Of a stretch of DNA of 16,553 bases, positions 7,600 to 16,553 are shown one piece after another. This DNA comes from Zancudomyces culisetae (taxonomy: Eukaryota; Kickxellomycota; Harpellomycetes; Harpellales; Legeriomycetaceae). The DNA is taken from contig LSSK01000424.1 of the NCBI GenBank assembly GCA_001969505.1, forward strand, positions 1 to 16,553, in the 5' to 3' direction. Within the stretch, counting starts at the first letter, position 1. Every line of letters starts with the position of its first letter. The position numbers and the translations under genes are program-made. The notes under the pieces are model-generated. The model had not been told where the DNA came from, ran no database searches, and saw nothing but the letters and a program-made list of their open reading frames with translations.

Positions 7600-8350
7600 A
7601 TAAGACAGTTTATGCTGAAGGATGGATTAATATATAAGCTAAAAATTAACAAACTTAAAAAAGTATTAGATGACAGAGTAGCACACAAGATTATTAAATA
7701 GATTCATGATGAAACGCGCGAAGATATCGAAAATACTATGAAAAGGGTATGTGAACATTACACTGGAAAGAACTTTATAAAGTTATTAAGAGTATTGTAC
7801 AAAATTGCCATGTATGCCAATATAATAAAGGATGTCAGACAAAAAGAAACAAACAAGTACCTATTGTAGGTATAAAACCATTTACCATAATCGGAATCGA
7901 TGCTATTGGACCGATAACTCCAATAACAGAAAGCGGAAATCGATATATATTAACAGCTATTGATGACTTTTCAAGATGGCCCGTTGCACCTCCGTCCCGT
8001 GTCTATAATCAGAAACTGTAATTATATCATAATTATAAATTAATTCAAGATTATGGAATTCCACAACAACATATTTCCGACAGTGGGTCTTGATTTATCT
8101 CCGAGACATCTCAAATGTATTTTAATGACTTGGAATCCATCATACACCTACAAATTCATACAGCACACAAAGATATGGTCCGATTGAAAGTTCAATCAAA
8201 TACTAATAAATACAATAGATACAAACATTGGATTCAAATCAAATTGATATTATCACATTAAGAATAGCTTAATTATCTATTTAGTATGTAAATATCATGT
8301 GGATACGCTCCAGCAGATATTATGTTGTTTATATTACCATTTTATTGATA
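7600..8350 (+). pseudogene. Integrase pseudogene of copy A
   Basis: The zinc-binding end is seen as KVIKSIVQNCHVCQYNKG (the CxxC cysteines at 7806-7808 and 7815-7817). The core follows in the same frame: GIDAIGPI with D1 at 7899-7901, AIDDFSRWPVA, and HISDSGS with D2 at 8079-8081. RYGPIESS supplies the Glu at 8186-8188 in a frame shifted by one base. The spacing is D-60-D-35-E apart from that one base, as expected for retroviral-type integrases, which insert the cDNA into the chromosome. In-frame stops are TAA 8019-8021 and TGA 8091-8093. Further downstream GYAPADIMLF near 8295-8330 matches the end-of-core region, after which similarity is lost. No chromodomain is visible. Confidence 0.87.
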
Positions 8351-11300
8351 TAGCATCCAAATGTTAAAAAAATATTTATTGTTTAATTATTATAAATTGT
8401 ATTTTATAATATTATATACAATTTAAATAATATTAATGTTATGAGTAATTTCAGCACATAATATATAATTATTTCCTATTAATTAAATATCTATTAAATA
8501 TAGGGACATAAATGTAATGATAAAAGTATATGTAAAAATATAATTTCGACTAAATCTTTAGATAACCATATGTAATTCGAATATTAGTTATAATAAATTT
8601 ATGTAATTTCTAATGACTTTAATAACATTTGTTCGTATACAGTGATCTCATCAAACATTAACACGATATTAATGAAATTTCTAGATTATACCTTAAATCA
8701 AAATATTAAATATAAATGAATTAAAAAACATAGTTTCTAGATGACTATTACGCACAATGGAGGGTATCATATGTAATATAATTTAGTACAATCCAGTTAA
8801 TATTGAGTAAATATACCAATAATATATTATATTATTTTACTTAGATATTTTAATAATATAGTTAAATCGTTTTGAATACAGAATTTAGTTTGTAGAATCA
8901 CACATATTTTAAGACATATTTAAAACCGGGATATTAAGTCATTATAAATATATTGAAATAAAGTAATATTTATCATTTATATCTATAATGATCATATAAT
9001 GTATTGTTTTCGAAACCATTTTTATTCGCAATGTATCACATCATTAGCATAATTTATTATAAATAATACATTGATTAAATAAATGTTTTATTGTTATCAA
9101 TATTAGAAAATGGCAATATTATATAAATCTATATGAAATTATACGATATTAATATCTGAATTACAATATTATACAATATAATGTTAATACCTAGTATATG
9201 TCATATGTTCCATAATGATAATCAGTATAAATATAGTTATTAAACTCAAAATTTTTCACAATTTTGAATCGTAAATGACACGACTTGATGTAAAAAGGTA
9301 ATAATTGCTGAAATTTCGAAAAATTTTCAAATTACATCGAACGGACGCAACAATCTACAAAATTTAATTTTTACAATTAATATTTAAAAAAATACTAATT
9401 TGTGAATTGCATTCGGCCTAGCAATATTTTAATGAAATTTTCTGTTTTTATGAATATATTGCATCATTATTAATTAGTATTTATAATATCATATTGCATA
9501 AATTATTATAAACATTTAAAGATATGAATCAGGTCTTAGATCGATGTTGAATGATATACTTATGAAATGGATATTCCGATGAATATTGGTAAAACATGAA
9601 AAAATTTAAAGATATAAGTTGGACGTGTTCCCAACACTATTTAATTTATTAAAATTTTTGATTTAATACAATTACAATAATACTCGTGTGACTAACAATA
9701 TATATATCATATATGTATATATATGATATATAAGATAATAAACGTATAAGCATACATTATGTTATATACATTAACAAAACTATTGTTGTGGAATATCATA
9801 ATAATATATATTTTATATTTAAGTCATTTAAATATATCATATATTTACATGGAATATCAATAATAAAATTAATATTACAATATTATTTTTCAAATTTTTG
9901 AATTTAAAGTTAATATAAATATAATACATTTTGTATATATTTACATAATACTATTTTTAATTTAACTTTAATGATATTGATACATGTTTCTTTATACTTT
10001 ATATACTTTAAATAAAACCATGACTATTTGGCTAAATATGTCCAAAATACCCATAATTATTTAAATTGTGGAAAAGATGACTGCACTGTGTAATCTCAAT
10101 TTTGATGACCCAAATCGTTAGGGTTACATTGTGTATGCTATCAATTTGTATGTCTATAAATAACAACAGTCATACACGTCAAGTATAAATAAACAATGAT
10201 GGGCGTATAGGTTAAGGTATTATATATAGTCTGGTTAAATTTACGTAAAATATTTGTCTCAACATGTATATGTATTATGTCTACATTATTTGCAATATAC
10301 TTGTGAAATATATTCGACATTCTTATTTTCGTTTTAATATCAAATTTTCATAATAATACTCTATTCGATTTGCTTTAAAGACTGTAGCCTTCAAATATGT
10401 TAATATTTAAAAAAATCCATACATAATTATCAATATAATAACTTCGTTATTATATAGATTTATTACTGTACAAGCATATACAAATGTGGTTTAAAAAAAT
10501 TGGTTAATCAATATGTTATATGTGACATCATGCAATTCTTATTTATACTGACCGATAAAAACGCAGATTTCTTGATACAATAAAATACTAATCTGGATTT
10601 GCGATTTATACTTCATCTCAATAACTCCATCTATTATTTACAAAAAATTAAATAATGCTGCTATAACATTATTAAACTATTATATATACTTCTTGGTCAT
10701 ATTAACCCGATGCCATCAAGTCCATATAACTATTAAGAGTTTATATATTACCTGCACAATTATATCATCTATATCAACAAGACCATAAATAAATCATCTA
10801 TTGTAATTAATTTAAATAGCAATATAATGCAAAACATAGTTAACGGTGATATTATTAAATTTACTTAATTATAACCGAAATCTTGTCATACGATGATTTT
10901 AATTATATATGTACGATTATATAAATATACTAAGATCAAAATATGTTTTTTAGATTTATAATATTTAACTTAGGTATATTAATATAAAATTGAAGACTCA
11001 CATATCTTCGTAGATAACATTAAATAACGAATCGTCAGAAGAAGTGGAATCCAACCACATTGATGATCATTATATACAAATAATTCGTTTATGTATTAGT
11101 AAATATTATCCTAATTATATATAGTTTATATATATCATTTATTCATATCCAAATTCAAAATATAATTGACTGGCAACATAAAAAATTTCGACGCATAAAG
11201 TGTTATAGTGACAAATATCATAATTCGAAGAATATAAAAGATATATCCGACATTCCACTCAAATATTGGATCTTATTATTTTTATCGTAGTATTTATGCG

Positions 11301-14300
11301 AATTCTAGTTTTTAAAAATTTTCCTAATAAATTCACAGTATTTATAGTTAAATTATAAAGCTATATATAATGAGATGGTAGGATAACATTTTATATGATA
11401 AATATCGAAATTGGTTTATATTAAACTTGATTCCTTATTACATTATTACTACAAATATCATATATTACTATTAAATAAAAACTAATTGACAGTAGTACCA
11501 TACTCTTAACACTGCTATATGTTTTATTACCAATACAAATTTATCGATTTATTATACAATAAAATTGTAGAATATATAGTTGGCATTATCATGTAAGACA
11601 CTTAGATTGAATTATTTTAAAATTTCATTCTAATGTATATTATTTTATGGGTGATACATTGTAGTTTGTATATCATTAATGCATTATAAAAAAAATATAT
11701 TTATACGTTTTATATTAAGTTCAAGTAGAAATCATCAAAATATAAATAAATTTTATTCTACATAATATAAACATATTAAATGATACATTTTTAATAACCA
11801 TAATTACACCATAATAGTAGTAATTTACATTTTTAAAGTATACGGATTATATGTAATATCATTAATATTATTTTGCTAATAATATCGTACTTATGTGTAG
11901 ACGCTAATATAAGCCTTTTTATATATGATATGTTCGATGCATATAACCTTTGTATTTGCGTCGCATATATCATAAGTTTATAATATATTCAATCGAAGAA
12001 TGTATATGAATTATACATTAACAAAATACAATATTTTGATGCCATCTCTAAGCTGTTATACTTATATTCTAATTAGTTTAAATATAGTTTATGAGCGGTA
12101 TATCGGCAGCGGATTAGTACCAATATAATTGTATAATAGTACAAAAAGCCAAAGAATACATTTATATATGCGAATTAATTATGTGTAGTCTTGTAAAAAA
12201 CATTATATGATAAAATATTATTTAAGTCGTATAGTATATCATATATCACATTTCTTGGTAAATGTATGTGTGCAGTTTAAGTTATCAATTAGAAAAATAC
12301 TTATTTAAAAACCAACCGATTTTATAAAAGTAAACATATATGAAATATTTTTTGAAGCGTTTTACAACATTAATCGGTGACTGTCGGATTTGATTTGATC
12401 GTAAAAATTCCATTTAATAATACAAATCAAATGATGGATATATTGTAATATATGCCATCAATAAGAAAATGCTCTAATATGGTTGTACATTTTTTTATAA
12501 ATGTAAATATAAAATAATAACTGTACTGCTATGTTTAAATCCATGTGCTTTACTATAGGACTCGTGGTTTGACTTAGATGTATGCATATAAATGTATTTC
12601 ATTTACATATTATATCCAAACTCATATATGACATTGAAATTATGGATTAACTATGATGTGACGTTATATATTATATACAAATGTAATTTTTTAAAATTAT
12701 TGGTAAACTAAAAATAATTTATATTTAAAGTCATATCTAAACTGTCGAATGTAACCTGTTATCTTATATATATATTTATCAAATGATATGTCATCACAAT
12801 AACAATAATGACATTATTCCAGTATGATGTATATATTAGTATTTCATTATATATCTATTAATCGATTCATTAATAAGCTGACATTTTTTTCCACATGAAA
12901 TAACCGTTGTGTGCTTTAAATCATCAATTTTGATATTTCTATTATATTATCATATTTATATTACAGCAATAGCTATTTGTGTATCAGTTATAAAAACAGG
13001 TATTCGTGATTTTTATTGAAGGAGGGACAATCGACTTTCGCACATCATAATTAAAGTTTTCACGTAATATATCAAATTCTAAATAATGTACTTAAACAAT
13101 GTATTAATGTGGCGATATAATTTGATCTTATATGTTGATGGTCACATACAACAGATATTTCGTAGATTTAAATGTTAGTGTGTTTGAGCAAAATGTAAGA
13201 ATTATATTCAATCCACATGAATTTATTATAAATCGAGGATTATTAAATATTTTTATATCCCTTTATTATATGTATTGATATATCATTTAAAACATTAATA
13301 TTTTAAAAATTTACAAAAATATATATTTCATTTATATTTGAAATTTTTTTATTGTTAGAATTATTATATTAATCGCCATATGAGTTAAACATATTAAGTG
13401 AGTATCATTAAAAGTTGACTTTAATATATTGTAAATGTATTGCATACATATGATATTAATACATTCATATGACTTATCCAGTCGTATAAATATATATAAT
13501 AAAAAAAAATATATTACCTGTACTTTGAACGTTTAAAATAAGTTGACCCATTATTATTAAACTTTCTAGGATGTTTAACAGTCAAATATAGCTCTTTTCA
13601 TAATGATAAAAGTATATCCGAACCGGTACTCTGAAGTTTTTATTGATGCTATTTATGAAATTGAAGTAGTTAAAATATAGTGCTTATATCCTTTAAGAAT
13701 ATTAATATATTAAAAACTAATGTTCGTATACGACCATATCCCATCGGTGTATAATTTTGTACGAGCACATTCAACAATCCAAGCTTAATATATTAAATGT
13801 TAATGATTGTATTACCACATTTGTAGCTAACGACACATCAATCAGGTTTATATTTTAAATACATCGCTAAATATATTATACGGACGAGATTACACTTTAT
13901 TTTAATTAAAAGTGAAAATAATTATTAATAATTTAACAGTTATGCCGTTTATTATGTAGTTTAAAAACTAATAAAATTTTTTGTTCTAATATACGTCGTA
14001 TCATGATAAATAATAATTTGTTTTATATATATAGTAACTATAGGCGGCCCGTCACATGTATAACATTGGAATCTAATTTATTGAAGTATGAATAAAAAAC
14101 GTTACTACCACACGACAAAAAATGTTATACAATTATATGACGTGTAATATTTTATCTATAGTATATATAATTTTATTATATAATGCTGAATTATGAGAAT
14201 GGACTTAATTACAATGTAGCACAAGTCCATAAAGTAATTTTGAGTAATTACAATATTTCATACATGTATTCGAAATGAGCTGAGATATAAGGTATCGCCG

Positions 14301-14893
14301 GAAAATCAAAAATAATGAAACATTCATCTCAAAAATTCGAATATAGTATATACAGTGTAAAGAAATAATAAAAATAGTTAAGATTATTATCAAATATAAA
14401 TATTAGAATAAATCAAGGTTTAAAATTAACATAATCTGAATAATTGACATGAACCATTGGTTTTAAATTTATATCCAATGTTCATCATCAGATACATTTA
14501 AAAATATGTATTATACTTTTTGTTATAATTTGGTTAGTATTCAATGAAACTGCTACATAGTTGTTTCAGTTAAAATATTTTTTTATTACAATTTTAATTG
14601 ATGCAGTATATGTATATTTCGTTAGTTTTAGACATATGCATGTATTTAGTAGGTTTATAATATTATTTAAGTTTTGCATGCGTTTGTTATTGCATATTTA
14701 TTTATTTCATTCAATCATACATGAATTAATGTAGAAAATAAATTATTATGATCATCTCCATATGTTTAAAATATGTTTTTTTTGATTTAACTATGTTTTT
14801 ATTATATAACTATAATTATACGAAACATAATATACATATAAATTAATATGAATATAAAAAATTTATTACATAATTTAATTTTACAACAAAGCT
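8351..14893. other. 6.5-kb AT-rich desert with no recognisable gene
   Basis: No frame of convincing length, no retroelement or transposase motif, and no tRNA or rRNA signature is seen on either strand. The short open stretch on the minus strand at 14205-14393 has no family-like features. The DNA is strongly AT-rich with many short palindromes. Slightly less AT-rich patches occur near 10080-10210, 13010-13050 and 14040-14110, but none reads as coding. It could be the decayed remainder of older insertions or ordinary intergenic DNA. Confidence 0.6.
9701..9732. repeat. 14-bp AT palindrome, potential cruciform
   Basis: TATATATCATATAT (9701-9714) and ATATATGATATATA (9719-9732) are exact reverse complements around the 4-nt loop GTAT. 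In AT-rich DNA such palindromes can extrude as cruciforms. No function is implied by the context. Confidence 0.6.
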
Positions 14894-15192
14894 TGTTGTA
14901 TAGCTGTAATTATTCCATTTATAATTATTGAATATAGATATCATATCTAGTTTTGTTTCATCACATCCTTAATATTTTTACCAGGAGTGTTTTGGATTTG
15001 ATTGTGATTAGTTTTACATTTATCTAAGTTTAGTTTAGATAGTATTTAATAGACAACAAGGAAGAAAAATAAAGAACTTCATTTTTACACATATTTAAAA
15101 TAAGTATATTAAAAGTTTTAATAAATAAAATCTAGTACAATTTTTTAAGTAGAATAGTTCATTACGATAATCCATCTGGTTATTTTTCAACA
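14894..15192 (+). repeat. 5' LTR of copy B (299 bp)
   Basis: The segment starts TGTTG and ends CAACA, a perfect 5-bp inverted terminus, and ends exactly where the primer binding site begins. It contains AATAAA at 15068-15073 and again at 15120-15125, suitable as poly(A) signals. The 3' end is secure from the adjoining primer site. The 5' end rests on the matching terminus only, because the partner LTR is outside the window. The five bases before it, AAGCT, are the candidate target duplication. Confidence 0.65.
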
Positions 15193-15210
15193 TGGTGATC
15201 CAGCCAGGAC
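15193..15210 (+). other. Primer binding site of copy B
   Basis: TGGTGATCCAGCCAGGAC directly follows the LTR end CAACA. Its complement ends in ...GGATCACCA, the form of a mature tRNA 3' end with CCA and an A discriminator base. This is where a host tRNA would prime minus-strand cDNA synthesis. The identity of the tRNA cannot be assigned from this window. Confidence 0.72.
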
Positions 15211-15256
15211 TAACTGGCAATTTTTAAAAGAATTTTATTAATTTATACACAAAAAA

Positions 15257-16254
15257 ATGAACATTCCAGTAACATTTGAGGCAAACATAGGAATTACACC
15301 AGAAGAGTGGCTCGACTGGTATAGACTTATTGCTAAGCTAAATAAATGGTCAAATGAGGACAGAATTGAGTTAGTACAGTTGTACCTAGGACGCAAGGAG
15401 GTAATCTGGTTTAAGAAAATCAAGTCCGAGTATAGTGATTCGGACAAGTTTGTAAAGTTGTTCATGGAAAAGTTCTATACTAAGGTGAAAGTGTTCGAGG
15501 TTTTCAACAAACTTAAAAATATATAACAAGTTAACTATGAAAATATTCAGGAGATTGAGTTTGATTTAGAGGAATATTAAATAAAGCAAAATTTACAGAA
15601 GAAACTGCAAGGTTAAACTGGCTTCTGAGTCCATTTACAGAATATAACAGACGTAAAGCCAGAGAAGAGGATTGCAAAACGTGGAGTGTGATCATAAAAT
15701 GTGTCACGGAAAAGGAAGAGGACTTTAAGCGACTTACAGAGAAGAGCACAAACATTCCCGCCGTCACAGAACAGCCAAAGTCTACAAAAGTAATATTGCC
15801 AAATTTAGGAAAATCAATTAGAGGATCCGCAGAAGAAGATTTAGGATACAATGGAATACTTCACAAGATAGAGCAGATGAATGTGAACCTACTAACCAAA
15901 GTAGAGGAGATAGTGGATAACAGATTGAGACAGAGCAAGTCACCACAGAGGCAACAATTCAACCAAGGAGTCATCAAGTGCTTTCACTGTCTACAACTAG
16001 GTCACAAAAAATATCAGTGTCCAAGTTTCATCTCACAAACAACAAAGTTAACAGCTAATAAAGAGAGTGCTAATGTAATTGACTGGACAGATGACAAAGA
16101 GCTAGCCGATAACGAATTATTGGCTGTAACTAGGAAGGATAAAGTCAAAGAAGATAGACTCCCGTATTCAAAAGTTATACCAACCGTAGGCCAAAAGGCA
16201 AAACCAAAGAGAAATATAGAGCGAACAGTAGTATCAAGTGTTGATAAGATGTAA
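15257..16254 (+). pseudogene. Gag of copy B, nearly intact, with one stop and one frame change
   Basis: ATG 15257 begins MNIPVTFEANIGITPEEWLD, the capsid-like part of Gag, 64 nt after the LTR. The frame is open to TAA 15524-15526. Similarity continues past that stop (NYENIQEIEFDLEE) and then moves by one base near 15570-15578 into the frame of 15688, which is open upstream from 15581 and continues to TAA 16252-16254. The GTG at 15688 is therefore internal and not a start. The C-terminal part has a coiled-coil-like stretch (IEQMNVNLLTKVEEIVDNRL) and an intact zinc knuckle CFHCLQLGHKKYQC at 15979-16020, followed by an acidic then basic tail. Gag builds the particle and packages the RNA. Two lesions block a full-length product. 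A sequencing error cannot be excluded. Confidence 0.85.
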
Positions 16255-16553
16255 GAAGATGCACCTACAGTCAGTAAAGCAGTGGATAGGGTTACTAGTA
16301 AAAAGAACATAAAAATAGCTGAGAATGTTTCACCCTTTTCATTAATAAGCGAGTTAGAATGTTTTTACCCTAGAATTAACTTACCACAATTGTTAGAAGC
16401 CTCACCAAAACTTACTGATCAAATGAAACAGCTACTACGGAAAACAAAAGTACAGGATGTGAATGAGGTAGGAATTGAGTCATACAGAGTTAGCAACTGT
16501 AAAATCAAGTATAGTGTACACCAACAGCAAGGATGGGCAATTATCGATACTGG
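16255..16553 (+). CDS. Protease region of pol, copy B (3' end outside window)
   Basis: Immediately after the TAA at 16252-16254 the same frame stays open for 99 codons to the window edge. It carries VSPFSLISELECFYPRINL, then LLEASPKLTDQM, then VSNCKIKYSVHQQQGWAIID (parts quoted separately). The window ends within IIDTG, the catalytic Asp-Thr-Gly of a retropepsin-type aspartic protease. No separate start codon is needed if ribosomes read through the TAA, or if the stop is a mutation. The homologous protease in copy A has the same order but has lost the Gly. Only the first half of the domain is inside the window, so activity cannot be judged. Confidence 0.8.

Larger units (their letters stand above)
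3411..8350 (+). mobile_element. Decayed Ty3/gypsy-like retrotransposon, copy A
   Basis: Remnants appear in the order gag with CCHC knuckle, aspartic protease, reverse transcriptase, RNase H, integrase. This order (integrase after RNase H) defines the Ty3/gypsy lineage and excludes Ty1/copia. All genes are broken by stops and frameshifts, so the copy is dead. The left limit is tentative: a TGATA...TATCA segment of 397 bp ends one base before a candidate primer binding site. No 3' LTR is recognised after the integrase, so the right end is lost, deleted or decayed. A foreign hairpin-rich insert sits between the RT and RNase H regions. Confidence 0.85.
14894..16553 (+). mobile_element. Ty3/gypsy-like retrotransposon, copy B, 5' end (runs off the window)
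   Basis: A 5' LTR, a primer binding site, gag and the start of protease are present on the plus strand, in the same arrangement as copy A. Lesions are few in the 1.3 kb of coding sequence: one stop and one frame change in gag, and one TAA between gag and protease. The base composition is less AT-rich than the surroundings. Both facts indicate a recent insertion compared with copy A. RT, RNase H, integrase and the 3' LTR would lie beyond 16553. Confidence 0.88.

Noticed and set aside
3870-8350. Alternative genetic code in which TGA or TAA is sense
   Set aside because: TAA, TAG and TGA all interrupt conserved blocks, frameshifts accompany them, and other frames end at family-typical stops. Decay explains all of it.
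10120-10140. TTAGGGTTA-like telomeric word
   Set aside because: A single TAGGGTTA occurrence with no tandem repetition does not indicate a telomere or interstitial array.
8514-13617. 16-bp word TAATGATAAAAGTATAT-like shared at about 8516 and 13603
   Set aside because: A match of this length is expected by chance between segments of such AT-rich DNA, and the flanks do not align.
14205-14393. Minus-strand 62-codon hydrophobic frame
   Set aside because: Length is within chance for this DNA, composition simply follows the AT-rich codons, and no neighbour or motif supports it.
15238-15465. Minus-strand open frame opposite gag of copy B
   Set aside because: Antisense to the well-supported Gag frame and without recognisable motifs.
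15531-15851. Minus-strand open frame of 106 codons
   Set aside because: Antisense shadow of gag of copy B.
16014-16310. Minus-strand open frame of 98 codons with hydrophobic N-terminus
   Set aside because: It could pass for a membrane protein, but it is the complement of the acidic and lysine-rich Gag tail, which explains its composition.

Overview
This window is a transposon graveyard in a very AT-rich eukaryotic nuclear genome. Every stretch with recognisable coding capacity belongs to one of two transposon classes: Tc1/mariner DNA transposons (DD34E transposases) and Ty3/gypsy-like LTR retrotransposons (gag with a CCHC knuckle, protease, reverse transcriptase, RNase H, integrase). No host gene, tRNA or rRNA is recognisable. 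The code looks standard: TAA, TAG and TGA all occur as obvious lesions. A microsporidian or similarly compact AT-rich eukaryote is a plausible host, but that is an inference from composition and transposon content only.

Layout. (1) 1-496 is the 3' part of a plus-strand Tc1 element: an open C-terminal transposase piece, a poly(A) signal and a terminal inverted repeat ending at a TA. (2) 859-2875 is a complete Tc1-like element on the minus strand with TA target duplications and inverted repeats of about 205 bp. Its transposase (2522 down to 1506) keeps one uninterrupted frame of 338 codons but carries four in-frame stops. Its left inverted repeat is split by a 404-bp insert (889-1292) with TGTCA/TGACA ends and a 5-bp GTTTT duplication, best read as a solo LTR. 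(3) About 3411-8350 is a heavily decayed gypsy copy (copy A) with gag, protease, RT, RNase H and integrase remnants in canonical order. It is interrupted at about 6701-7071 by a roughly 370-bp insert built largely of consecutive hairpins. (4) 8350-14893 is about 6.5 kb of AT-rich DNA in which I see no gene. (5) 14894-16553 is the 5' end of a much younger gypsy copy (copy B): LTR, primer binding site, gag, and a protease that reaches the catalytic DTG at the window edge.

How the parts relate. Copies A and B share gag and protease architecture, so B serves as a template for reading A. Both lie on the plus strand, with gag starting about 60 nt after the primer site, but their primer sites differ in sequence. 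Insertions nest inside older insertions (LTR-like element in a Tc1 repeat, hairpin-rich insert in a pol gene), which gives a relative chronology. The most unusual items are the hairpin-rich insert at 6701-7071, the nested LTR-like element with its cluster of TTGCGCA motifs, and the single in-frame TAA between gag and protease in copy B.
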